Below the pieces are notes generated by a model. The model was given only the letters and a program-made list of their open reading frames with translations, ran no database searches and was not told where the DNA came from. Positions 15,633 to 23,563 of a stretch of DNA of 46,029 nucleotides are shown here, piece after piece; the stretch's first letter is position 1; every line of letters starts with the position of its first letter. Origin of the DNA: JAZDFC01 sp043808235 (GTDB taxonomy: Bacteria; Bacteroidota; Ignavibacteria; Ignavibacteriales; Melioribacteraceae). A program made the translations under genes and the position numbers. The DNA is taken from assembly GCA_043808235.1 (NCBI GenBank), contig JAZDFC010000027.1, positions 1 to 46,029 on the forward strand. Reading direction: 5' to 3'.

Positions 15633-18149
15633 ATGAATAATATCAAAAAAATATTTTCGAACCGACGGACAGCCCGTGCCGCAGTACTTCTTGGAATATT
15701 TACTGTCGCATTAATATTTGGCTCAACTCTCACTTACACTAATCAAATATTCGAAAATATTTTTTACTCGATCAAAGGCGAAGCACCGCCGGACACAAAC
15801 ATAATTATCATCCACATCGACCAAAATGATGTTGACAGGCTCGGCTGGCCGTTGAAACGAAATTATTATGCTCTCCTCATCAATAAACTGAAATCACTCA
15901 ACGTGAAAACTATCGGGCTGGAAGTTTTTATTTCCGAGAATGTTTCGTTCCAGGCTGTGTACAACGAATTGTTAAACGAAGAAATTAAAAGTGCCGGAAA
16001 TGTTGTGTTGTCATCGCTGGCTGAAGGTGTGAGAGCAAAAGATGATGTGTTTGTTTGCGATTCGGTAATTTATCCGCAGCCTCAAAAAGAAATTACGGAC
16101 GTACCGACCGGTCATCTAAACTATCTTACAGACGACGGCGTATTTGTACCGGGTGCGATTAAAGCAAAAACTACAACGGAGAAATCGTTCTCCTCAAAAT
16201 TAGCGGAATCATTCAAAGGAACAGTTGTTAATGATTTGATGAAAGTAAATATCAATTCATCTTGGAAGAGATTTCGAAATTATAGTCTAATTGAGTTCTT
16301 CGATAATTATGAGCAAAGTGAAAACACTTTAAAACTGTTTGAAGGGAAATTAGTAATCATCGGTGTGAGCGACCCGTCAATCGCGAAGTCAATCTCAACC
16401 GGATTCGATACCGAACTTCCCGGTGTTGCCCTTCACGCATTTGCAGTTGATAATATTCTAAACAGCCGCAGCCTTGTTTATGATTTTATTAATGAGTCGA
16501 GTCTGCTGTTTCTGATTCTGTTTTTAACTCTTGTATTCATTTTCAAAAATAAAATTGCGGTCATTATCTACGCTGGTATTTTCATTATTGGAATTATACT
16601 ATTCTACATTCTCCATTCATCATTCTACATTGAACTGAACTACTCTGTATTCTTTCTGCTGCTATTATCGCTAATTGTTTATGATACATGGCAGTACATA
16701 CTTGAGAGCAAAGAGGTTTTTTCACAGACGCTTTCAGAATCAGAGATTCTAAAACGTACGTTGATTGCAAAAGAAGAATCACTGCAGTCTCTTCAGCGCG
16801 AAATGGAGACGAGTGCAAAAAGGGCGGATGCTTCGTATCTTAAAAAAATCGATGAGTTGAAAATTGAAGTTGACCAGCTGAAAAAATTTCAGGAGGAAGA
16901 AGAACCCGCTCCCGTTCAGAAAAGTGATACGATTAAAAATTTCGAGAGTATAATTTATTGCGGCTCTTCAATGAACAAAGTGATTGATGTAATAAAAAAA
17001 GTCGCACCCACAACCGCAACTGTTTTAATTACCGGTGAAAGCGGAAGCGGTAAAGAATTAGTCGCAAGGGCGATTCATAATTTGAGCGAAAGAAAGAACG
17101 GCAACTTCGTTGCGGTGAATTGCGCCGCATTAACGGAAACTTTACTCGAAAGCGAATTATTCGGTCATGTTAAAGGAGCTTTCACAAATGCGGTATCAGA
17201 CAGGGAGGGCAGATTCGAATACGCCAACAAAGGTACAATTTTTCTTGATGAGATTGGCGAGACAAGCGAAAACTTTCAAGCGAAGTTGCTGCGTGTAATT
17301 CAATCGGGTGAATTTGAAAAAGTAGGTTCGCCTAAAACCATGCGGAGCGATGCGAGAATAGTTGCGGCTACAAACCGTAATCTTGAACAGCAGTTGAAAG
17401 AGAAAAAATTCCGCGAGGATTTATATTACAGGTTGAATGTCATCCGTATTGAAATTCCGGCGCTACGGGAAAGGAAGGATGATATCCCGGCATTAGCTCA
17501 ATTTTTTGTAACGAAAGAAAATCCCGAAATTAAAATTTCCAAAGGTGTAATTGAGCAGTTGACGGAATATGAATGGAAGGGGAATGTACGCGAACTTGAA
17601 TCGATAATTAAACGAGCGCTTATTTATGTAAAATCCGAAAACCGGGATATTATAAAACTGAATGACCTTCCTACGGAAATCGCGAAAGCCGAACGTTCAA
17701 ATCTCGAAAAAATGATTCTCGATTCTTTGCGTGAAAAAGAGTTTTCACATTCGAGCATAAATGAAACGGCAAAAGAACTTGGCGATTTAAGCCGGACGAT
17801 TATTTCGGAAAATTTCCGCGGAATCTTCTTCAAAAATTTCGTCGAGCAGAATTTTGATTTTAACAGCGCCATAGAAATAATTTCGGCAGTGGATGACAAG
17901 GAAATTACTGAACGCGTAAAATCGAAGTGTGATAAATACCTATCCAATATTCAAAATGATTTGAAAAAGTCGCAAACTACTGATTTCGATTCGGTTAAGA
18001 ACTCCTTCTCCTCAAAATATAAAAATCTGCCGAAGAAATATCATTCGTTCCTTGATGAGACAATAAAATTTTTGATTAAAGTTAGCCTGGATTATGGTAT
18101 TTCAGGCAATTCATTATTATATCGCAACTCTACAGACAAATTTTCATAG
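15633..18149 (+). CDS. Membrane CHASE2-sensor sigma-54-activator-like AAA+ regulator
   Basis: A membrane segment at residues 15-37 is followed by an extracytoplasmic CHASE2 sensor (about 40-285; IIIIHIDQNDVDRLGWPLKR, GKLVIIGVSD, GVALHAFAVDNIL). Three helices (about 289-305, 308-328, 337-355) and a coiled coil (360-420) lead to an AAA+ sigma-54 activator domain (about 438-665). Walker A is GESGSGKE (468-475), Walker B is GTIFLDE, and the arginine-finger region is REDLYYRLN. The sigma-54 contact loop GAFTGA reads GAFTNA (515-520). The C-terminus (about 690-838) carries INETAKELGDLSRTIISENF, a possible unusual helix-turn-helix, instead of a clear Fis domain. It would couple an envelope signal directly to AAA+ output, possibly on sigma-54 promoters. 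Targets are unknown. Confidence 0.85.
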   Translation: MNNIKKIFSNRRTARAAVLLGIFTVALIFGSTLTYTNQIFENIFYSIKGEAPPDTNIIIIHIDQNDVDRLGWPLKRNYYALLINKLKSLNVKTIGLEVFISENVSFQAVYNELLNEEIKSAGNVVLSSLAEGVRAKDDVFVCDSVIYPQPQKEITDVPTGHLNYLTDDGVFVPGAIKAKTTTEKSFSSKLAESFKGTVVNDLMKVNINSSWKRFRNYSLIEFFDNYEQSENTLKLFEGKLVIIGVSDPSIAKSISTGFDTELPGVALHAFAVDNILNSRSLVYDFINESSLLFLILFLTLVFIFKNKIAVIIYAGIFIIGIILFYILHSSFYIELNYSVFFLLLLSLIVYDTWQYILESKEVFSQTLSESEILKRTLIAKEESLQSLQREMETSAKRADASYLKKIDELKIEVDQLKKFQEEEEPAPVQKSDTIKNFESIIYCGSSMNKVIDVIKKVAPTTATVLITGESGSGKELVARAIHNLSERKNGNFVAVNCAALTETLLESELFGHVKGAFTNAVSDREGRFEYANKGTIFLDEIGETSENFQAKLLRVIQSGEFEKVGSPKTMRSDARIVAATNRNLEQQLKEKKFREDLYYRLNVIRIEIPALRERKDDIPALAQFFVTKENPEIKISKGVIEQLTEYEWKGNVRELESIIKRALIYVKSENRDIIKLNDLPTEIAKAERSNLEKMILDSLREKEFSHSSINETAKELGDLSRTIISENFRGIFFKNFVEQNFDFNSAIEIISAVDDKEITERVKSKCDKYLSNIQNDLKKSQTTDFDSVKNSFSSKYKNLPKKYHSFLDETIKFLIKVSLDYGISGNSLLYRNSTDKFS

Positions 18150-18176
18150 GTCAACGCAGTACCACAAATGATGCAA

Positions 18177-18974
18177 TTAAGTGGTCTTTCTTAAAACAGA
18201 ATATCCAAACTTAATGCGATAACGATTTATTTCCTCTAAATCATCATCCAGCAATTGATTGATGTCCTTTTCCCAAATCTCTTTTATTTCCTCCTTTCCG
18301 CTTATGAAATAACTTTCTTTTACTAATGTATCTAATAAACGTTCGACATCTAATCTATTATCAATTCCAACAGGGTGCTTTATGTTAGGCTGATATTTAA
18401 GCGTATAGGTCGATTTTTTAGCACTAAAACAAAGAAAATCGAAATAATTTATTATTTGTGAATTTGCAGATTTCAATTCATTAAAATCCATAGAATATAA
18501 TTTATTCACTGAAAGAGTAGATTTATTCCTTGGGATATTGTAATGTGCTATAAAATTATGTCTAATCGCCTTAATTTTCTCGTTTATTTCCTTTTGATTT
18601 TTTTCAAAAGCAAGATTTTTTAATTTCTCTTTAAAGTCTGTTTTTATTTCTTCATTTACAATATTTTGAATTATTTTGTTTTTTAATTGATTCAGCGTTA
18701 TTCCCTCATCATTAGAATTATCAATTGAAATACGCCATATGCATAAAATACTTGATTCAAAAAATGAGCTTATTACTAAATTCCAAAAATGATTTCGAGG
18801 ATAATCATTATCAAAGAGATCAAATCTAAATGAATTCACTTTTTCTAGTACAGTCATTTTTGAGCATAAAGAAATTATCTGCCACCAAATCGATTCAATA
18901 GTGGCATTATACTCATCTAAGAAATCTTGGTTGAGTATTTTGTCCGGCGAAGTTTCATTAAAATCTGTGTGCAA
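18177..18974 (-). CDS. HEPN/AbiU2-like protein
   Basis: A 265-residue soluble protein starts at a TTG (18974) placed seven bases after a perfect AGGAGG, which decides the start. It is all-helical in appearance. The segment KAIRHNFIAHYN (Arg138, His144) resembles the Rx4-6H ribonuclease motif of HEPN proteins, and the arrangement resembles AbiU2-type abortive-infection proteins. WWQIISLC and FFESSILCIWRISID would be earlier bundle helices. If it is a HEPN RNase it would cut RNA under stress; I see no antitoxin partner directly beside it. The family call is tentative. It sits at the start of an AT-rich accessory region. Confidence 0.6.
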   Translation of the reverse strand: MHTDFNETSPDKILNQDFLDEYNATIESIWWQIISLCSKMTVLEKVNSFRFDLFDNDYPRNHFWNLVISSFFESSILCIWRISIDNSNDEGITLNQLKNKIIQNIVNEEIKTDFKEKLKNLAFEKNQKEINEKIKAIRHNFIAHYNIPRNKSTLSVNKLYSMDFNELKSANSQIINYFDFLCFSAKKSTYTLKYQPNIKHPVGIDNRLDVERLLDTLVKESYFISGKEEIKEIWEKDINQLLDDDLEEINRYRIKFGYSVLRKTT

Positions 18975-19028
18975 AAGTTAACCTCCTAAATGTATCCATT
19001 ATTAAATTCCATAGATATTTTACTTTAA

Positions 19029-19418
19029 TTATAGCATCTTTTTAGCTTGTACAAATTCATCTGCTTTTATTTGATAAAAATAAATGCCGCTTGGCAAATA
19101 AGAACCATTAAATTCAACTTCGTAATCACCTTGTGTTTTTTCTTCATTCAATAATGTCACCATGTTTTTTCCAAGAACATCATAAATATTTATTGTAACA
19201 AAACCTGTTTTAAGAATCGATAAATTTATTATTGTGGTAGCATTGAAAGGATTCGGATAGTTTTGTTTTAACATTTCAAAAACAGGTAAATAATTCTTAT
19301 CTATCACAAAAAATTTGTAATTCAATTCTTCGGTTTTTTTATGCTGCGAATAGACAGGAGATGAAATCAATAAAAAAACAATTAAGATTCTAAAATGAAC
19401 TATAACAATTAACTTCAT
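19029..19418 (-). CDS. Minimal type IX secretion cargo: signal peptide plus sorting domain
   Basis: A 129-residue protein consists of a Sec signal peptide (1-24, ending SSPVYSQ), about 25 residues of linker and a complete type IX secretion C-terminal sorting domain (about 50-129). The domain shows QNYPNPFNATTIINLS, INIYDVLGK, EVEFNGSYLPSGIYFYQI and the end AKKML. The usual cargo domain in front is absent. The ribosome binding site GGGGGATTG before the ATG is good, so it is probably expressed. It might be a decoy, a structural surface peptide or the remnant of a longer adhesin. Its sorting domain is a useful intact reference for the altered one at 44851. Confidence 0.82.
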   Translation of the reverse strand: MKLIVIVHFRILIVFLLISSPVYSQHKKTEELNYKFFVIDKNYLPVFEMLKQNYPNPFNATTIINLSILKTGFVTINIYDVLGKNMVTLLNEEKTQGDYEVEFNGSYLPSGIYFYQIKADEFVQAKKML

Positions 19419-19488
19419 TCAATCCCCCATCATTCTATAAAACAAAAAGTAAATGTTATTATTGCTAGTAAATCCAGATGCTCATGTT

Positions 19489-19980
19489 TCATAATTTTTT
19501 ATTTACTAATTCAAGACCAAGCCAGCTAGCCACTTGTACAACGCCTATAATAAATAAATCACCATGTGTTCTTCTAATACTTGGATTAATTTTTGTGATC
19601 ATTTGTGAGTGTTTTAATGTTTTGCACCAGTTTACAATCTCTGGCTCATTCCAAGAATAGTGATGCAGTTTATGCGCGAACTTATTTCGTATTTTTCTAA
19701 TTATATTTAGATCGTCATATGTCCTTTTGTCAATTAACCCCAAACAATATGCGAGATTAATTCTTGAACTAAAAGAGGAAAGTGGACGATCTATTTTGCT
19801 TTCTGAACCGACTAATTCCTCACCTTTTGATTTATTAACGAATGAACCTAAAATTAATTGTCGCAATTGCTCATCAAGATAAGCACCAGCAATTATTACA
19901 GCAGCTCTTGGAGATTCTTCTTGCAAGTTTTTTATGAAACCCTTCATATCATCAATTGAATTATCTGATTTTATTTTCAT
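19489..19980 (-). CDS. MltR/DUF4145-like HEPN-fold protein
   Basis: The sequence RAAVIIAGAYLDEQLRQLI, then PLSSFSSRINLAYCLGLI, then YDDLNIIRKIRNKFAH follows the pattern of the MltR (mannitol operon repressor) family, whose fold is related to HEPN bundles. Arg98 and His103 in RNKFAH form an Rx4H pair. The start is taken at the ATG at 19980; a TTG seven codons earlier is in frame but overlaps the AAAGGA that can serve as ribosome binding site. The length is 163 residues. No mannitol gene is nearby, so a transcriptional role is not supported by context. It may be a stand-alone stress or defence protein. It lies 71 bases upstream of the minimal type IX cargo. Confidence 0.7.
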   Translation of the reverse strand: MKIKSDNSIDDMKGFIKNLQEESPRAAVIIAGAYLDEQLRQLILGSFVNKSKGEELVGSESKIDRPLSSFSSRINLAYCLGLIDKRTYDDLNIIRKIRNKFAHKLHHYSWNEPEIVNWCKTLKHSQMITKINPSIRRTHGDLFIIGVVQVASWLGLELVNKKL

Positions 19981-20220
19981 AGAATATAATCCTTTACTCA
20001 AAACTACCTATTTAAGATAGTATCTGTTTAATTATTCAATTATAAATAAAATCCAATTGAGCCATGCACCAATAAAATTACTAAGGCAGGCTTAATCATC
20101 TGGACATGAGTATTTAAGTGTCTCACCTATAAGGGAAGCAATATTTTAATACGCTTACCAAAATAATACTAGAATTATTTTGTCTAGTTATGATTGAATT
20201 TGCATGAAGTAATCATCTAA

Positions 20221-20766
20221 TTAATTATTAGAAAGTTTTTTGTAAATCCGATATGCCATATATATTCCTCTTTCTTCATTCTTGTCAAATAACAAATCAA
20301 AAACATTATAATCGCCAGTAAATCTTATGACGACATCTCCGTCTTTGATGTAATCAATATGAAACGGTATTCCCAAATAAAAGGTATTATTTATTCCCAT
20401 GGTACCGAATTCATGAACATGTTTATGTGCGCTAACTATTTTAACTTGTGGGTCGTTAGAAACATAAACATCGGGTTGAATCACTAGGCTAGCACCCTCA
20501 GAATCAATCATACAAATAGCATATTTGTTTCTAACACTAATTTCATTATATAGGTCTAAATAATATGTTGTGTTTTTATCAAATGGGTCAACATTACTTG
20601 AAGTGTATTTAAGCATATCCTTAAGTAACATTTTATCTATTTCGTTCAACTCAGGGAGAATATGCGTTGAGTTATCAGTACTGTTTTTACAAAAATTAAA
20701 CAATAATACCAAAAAACAAGATAGCAGCAAAATTCTCTTCGTTTTACAATTTTGTTTTAACATCAT
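20221..20766 (-). CDS. Hypothetical lipoprotein
   Basis: The family is not recognised. Residues 1-26 are a lipoprotein signal peptide ending FNFC, followed by a polar linker (KNSTDNSTHILPEL). The mature part has a short helix (EIDKMLLKDMLKYT) and a beta-rich remainder with VVIRFTGDYNVFDLLF and HKHVHEFGTM, whose three nearby histidines could bind a metal. It starts at a double ATG (20766/20763) with AGGGG about nine bases upstream. It is isolated in the accessory region, with 200-300 base spacers on both sides. Confidence 0.6.
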   Translation of the reverse strand: MMLKQNCKTKRILLLSCFLVLLFNFCKNSTDNSTHILPELNEIDKMLLKDMLKYTSSNVDPFDKNTTYYLDLYNEISVRNKYAICMIDSEGASLVIQPDVYVSNDPQVKIVSAHKHVHEFGTMGINNTFYLGIPFHIDYIKDGDVVIRFTGDYNVFDLLFDKNEERGIYMAYRIYKKLSNN

Positions 20767-21084
20767 TCTTTAATCCCCTGTTATGTAGAACATAGCTGAA
20801 ATATAAACAAAAAAATATGCCCGTTTTACGAACACGAATATCATACATGGATTGATAATACTGCCTCGATAAGCGAGAATATCGTATAAAGAAAATATAT
20901 ATTCCAAAGAAAAGTATTTGAGATGATTACCCATTAAGACCCGAAAGCATATTTGTTATGACAAACATAAATTAATATTTTGAGGTGGACAATAAAAAAG
21001 TCTGTTTTTTTAGCTGATTAAAGTTATTGCATTCATCCCGGCATTTACATTTATTCGAAAAGTTGAAAATATATTTGTGGTATT
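20767..21084. other. Intergenic spacer holding copy 1 of a direct repeat
   Basis: About 318 bases without a gene. The right two-thirds (20949-21070) are the first copy of the repeat described separately. The left third is AT-rich with no readable feature. Confidence 0.6.
20949..21070. repeat. Imperfect direct repeat, copy 1
   Basis: It matches 22226-22374 in the same orientation. Shared blocks are a small palindrome TTTGT-tatg-ACAAA, then aatattttgaggtggacaat aaaaaag, then ggcatttac and attcgaaaagttg. Copy 2 differs by point changes and an insertion of about 30 bases in the ggcatt segment. The two copies flank the BRO-N gene and the hsdM fragment, so they bracket a unit of about 1.15 kb. Confidence 0.7.
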
Positions 21085-21975
21085 TTACTCCGTAGTTTCT
21101 CCATCTCTATTTTTTAGGCTTTTGGGGGTTAACTTTTTAGAGGTGTTCTTTTCATTTAAAACAGCTTTTGCATTTAACGCAGTAACCACTTTTTTGCCGG
21201 TTTTTGCTTCTAATTCTTCCCGCGCAACTTTAGCTACATTACCGCCTTGTTTTGCTACTTTCTTGTTTTCTTCAAAAGTTTCGGGATTTACCGCTTGCGA
21301 AATATCTTTGGTAGAGGCTTCGGCAAGCATGTTCAAAATTAATTCGGTATTTGTCATATTATCCCGTAGGTTTTCCTTTTTCAAACCTTTCAATATTTTA
21401 TACTCTTTAGTAGTTTTTTCTGCCCATGCTTTCGTAATAATATCCGTAAGGGTCGCAAATTGTTCACCTTCCTTTAATCCTTTTCTTTTCCATTCATCAG
21501 TAAGCTCTTTACGTATTTCAATGCTCTTAAGTCGCTGGTTAATCCAATTTTCTGAGTAGCCCAATTTCAAATATTGCTCTAAAGCTCTGTCTATGGTTAG
21601 TTCCGGGTCTTGCATTTCGTCTAATCGTTCTGCTGCTACCTTTGCTAACCAAAGTTTAAAAGGCTCTGCCTTTGGCGATGGTATTGATTGTATCAGTCTA
21701 AAAAGTTGTTCGGGATCGGCAACGTCCGTCATTCGCATTTTGCCGTCTTCAGCCTTTAACTTCAAACGGTTACAATTTGTAACCGTTTCATTTCCTTCTT
21801 TTAGTAATCTGTGTTTTAATACTTTCCAATAATTTCTTGCACTTTGAAAATCATTTTGGTCAGTTAATACGCTAATTACATCTACAATTGATAAATACCA
21901 TTTCTCTTTTTCACTATCCCAGAAGGCACGTACTTTTTTATTTTCAAATATCTTGATTGCGTCTTGTTTTTCCAT
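21085..21975 (-). CDS. BRO-N domain protein (phage antirepressor/DinD-like)
   Basis: This 296-residue protein has a BRO-N domain at residues about 5-120 (IKIFENKKVRAFWDSEKEKW, YLSIVDVISVLT, ARNYWKVLKHRL). It continues with the conserved segment LFRLIQSIPSPKAEPFKLWL and a middle region YSENWINQRLKSIEIRKELT, followed by a lysine-rich tail. BRO-N proteins bind DNA and occur as phage antirepressors, and DinD/RhuM-like relatives often sit inside type I restriction-modification loci. That context fits here: directly upstream on the same strand is a fragment of hsdM. It probably remains from a decayed type I system. The direct repeats on both sides support acquisition or loss as a block. Confidence 0.85.
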   Translation of the reverse strand: MEKQDAIKIFENKKVRAFWDSEKEKWYLSIVDVISVLTDQNDFQSARNYWKVLKHRLLKEGNETVTNCNRLKLKAEDGKMRMTDVADPEQLFRLIQSIPSPKAEPFKLWLAKVAAERLDEMQDPELTIDRALEQYLKLGYSENWINQRLKSIEIRKELTDEWKRKGLKEGEQFATLTDIITKAWAEKTTKEYKILKGLKKENLRDNMTNTELILNMLAEASTKDISQAVNPETFEENKKVAKQGGNVAKVAREELEAKTGKKVVTALNAKAVLNEKNTSKKLTPKSLKNRDGETTE

Positions 21976-22062
21976 TGCTTTCTACTTTTTAGGTTCAAAC
22001 AGAAAAATCGGACATTCCAATTTTTCTAAAAGGGGTATCAATTCTTAGTTCTAGGCAAAATG

Positions 22063-22146
22063 CTATGAGTGCTTCATCTTGTCCCTAAGAGTATTGGCTA
22101 TATTCCAAAGTTGTTGTTCAAGAACTCGTTTTTGGTCATCACTCAT
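22063..22146 (-). pseudogene. N-terminal fragment of type I restriction methylase subunit HsdM
   Basis: On the minus strand an ATG at 22146 opens 27 codons reading MSDDQKRVLEQQLWNIANTL then RDKMKHS and a TAG. This matches the very conserved start of HsdM (MSxxQKxxLEQQLWNIANxLRGKM), where the methylase would continue for about 500 residues. Everything after the first 24 residues is gone. HsdM methylates adenine in the recognition site of type I systems. Neither hsdS nor hsdR is in the window. Confidence 0.75.
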
Positions 22147-22225
22147 TTAGCTAAATCTCTATTGTTATATTTCAAATGTACATTTTTAAGTTGGTGCGGT
22201 TGCTAAAAAAAATCGCTCTTTAGCT

Positions 22226-22374
22226 TATTTGTTTTGACAAACTTAAAATAATATTTTGAAGTGGACAATAAAAAAGTATGTTATTTAACAAAAAAAAATT
22301 AGCCTGAATTCCGGCATTCCAGGCAAATGCATTGTTTTTCCAGGCATTTACACGTATTCGAAAAGTTGGAAAAT
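22226..22374. repeat. Imperfect direct repeat, copy 2
   Basis: It matches 20949-21070 in the same orientation, including TTTGT-tttg-ACAAA, aatattttgaagtggacaat aaaaaag and attcgaaaagttgg. It carries an extra segment of about 30 bases flanked by ggcatt. It ends about 95 bases before the lipoprotein gene at 22470, so it may also hold that gene's promoter. Confidence 0.7.
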
Positions 22375-22469
22375 TTATTGAAATCGAATAATAGCTGACT
22401 GGCACAAGAAATGACTTCCGGGTAGCAGAAAACATAATCAACTTTCACTAACAAAACCTGGAGATTAGC

Positions 22470-23429
22470 ATGAAACGCTTTAACAAAACTTTGACAGTCC
22501 TCTTCGGATTCTTTTTAACAGTAGTTTTCTTTTACGGATGCCAGCAGGACGAAGGTCCGGCCGATCCCGGAACAACTTCCGGTTCCGATACCGAAGCGCT
22601 CGAAAAACTTGTGGCGGAGGATGAATCGCTCGACTCATTTGAACCGAACTACAATGAAGAAGATGTAATGAATATGATCGGTTTGAACAAGGTGAATACG
22701 GAAATATATCCTGTTCGTGTCGGTCAACGAATGCTTCTTGTAAGTAAAAATCTAACAATAGATTTTGACGGAGACAGCGCTTTCGGAAAACTCACGCGCA
22801 CTTTCCAGGGCTATTTAATGATAGCCGCTTCATACGAGCCTTTTGAACATGTGGATTCAACAACTGTTGATACAGTTATTACAAAGCCGTTCACAACTAC
22901 AGTTGAGCAAAATATTATTTTTAAGAAAGTTGGCAATACTCCAAATCCGGAATTGAATTGGAGAATCTGGAGAATATCTTTACCGGAAGGCGGAACAGGC
23001 TCAATAGATGTTCGTATTACTAAAATGACAATTTATTTGCCGGACGGTGAAATAATCGAAGTTGATTCGCCTCTCGATTATTACTTGTCACGCCATGCCG
23101 GTTTGGATGGTCAGATTCCGGTTCTCTCCCCGGGCGAAACCGTTTCGGTTCGAATCGAAGCAAAGAGCGGGTATGCCGAGGCAGATTTTGTAACTCTTAC
23201 TTACGGCGCTTTTAGAAACGGATTACATCGCCGTGCAAAAACAAGATTCGAAATGACTTCCGAAAGTTTCGACGGAGTTTTTTATAATAGAGTATTCGAG
23301 GCTGATTTTACAGTAATGTACCCCGGTTGGAAACACGCAATTATAAATATGCTGCCTCACCAAACGTTAACCGATGATGCAGCGGCAGTGGAAGAAAGTT
23401 CATGGGCAATTCCTTATGTGGTTAGATAG
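22470..23429 (+). CDS. Hypothetical lipoprotein, first gene of envelope cluster
   Basis: The family is not recognised. The signal peptide (1-24) ends in FYGC, then comes an acidic Gly/Ser/Asp linker (QQDEGPADPGTTSGSDTE). The mature domain is beta-rich: VGQRMLLVSKNLTIDFDGD, GKLTRTFQGYLMIAAS, ITKMTIYLPDGEII, PGETVSVRIEAKSGYAEAD and TRFEMTSESFDG, so probably stacked Ig-like or jelly-roll sheets with DG turns. The clear ribosome binding site GGAG six bases before the ATG supports the start. It is followed by a second lipoprotein after 134 bases and a barrel-transglutaminase protein, all on the plus strand, which suggests parts of one envelope assembly. Confidence 0.7.
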   Translation: MKRFNKTLTVLFGFFLTVVFFYGCQQDEGPADPGTTSGSDTEALEKLVAEDESLDSFEPNYNEEDVMNMIGLNKVNTEIYPVRVGQRMLLVSKNLTIDFDGDSAFGKLTRTFQGYLMIAASYEPFEHVDSTTVDTVITKPFTTTVEQNIIFKKVGNTPNPELNWRIWRISLPEGGTGSIDVRITKMTIYLPDGEIIEVDSPLDYYLSRHAGLDGQIPVLSPGETVSVRIEAKSGYAEADFVTLTYGAFRNGLHRRAKTRFEMTSESFDGVFYNRVFEADFTVMYPGWKHAIINMLPHQTLTDDAAAVEESSWAIPYVVR

Positions 23430-23563
23430 TATTTAATATTCATTCACTACAATCCGGGATTCGTAGAGGATCCCGGATCTTTGTTCATATACAATCTGTG
23501 CATAAGAATTTTGATAAATACTCGATTTGAAAATAGACAAAACAAATTTATTTTTGACATGCC

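Larger units (their letters stand above)
21976..22469. other. Gene-poor stretch with an hsdM fragment and repeat copy 2
   Basis: About 494 bases. It holds the hsdM N-terminal fragment (22063-22146), repeat copy 2 (22226-22374) and, on the minus strand at 21982-22041, a 20-codon open stretch reading LIPLLEKLECPIFLFEPKK before a TAG. That stretch looks like the end of another lost gene, but it has a stop directly upstream. The promoter and ribosome binding site GGAG of the lipoprotein at 22470 lie at the right end. Confidence 0.55.

Noticed and set aside
15545..15733. Upstream extension of the alpha/beta hydrolase gene
   Set aside because: It overlaps the start of the divergent CHASE2 regulator, lacks a ribosome binding site and is not part of the hydrolase fold.
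22220..22441. Open frame of 73 codons on the minus strand before the lipoprotein at 22470
   Set aside because: It runs through repeat copy 2, and its reading frame is broken in copy 1, so the frame is not conserved between copies.
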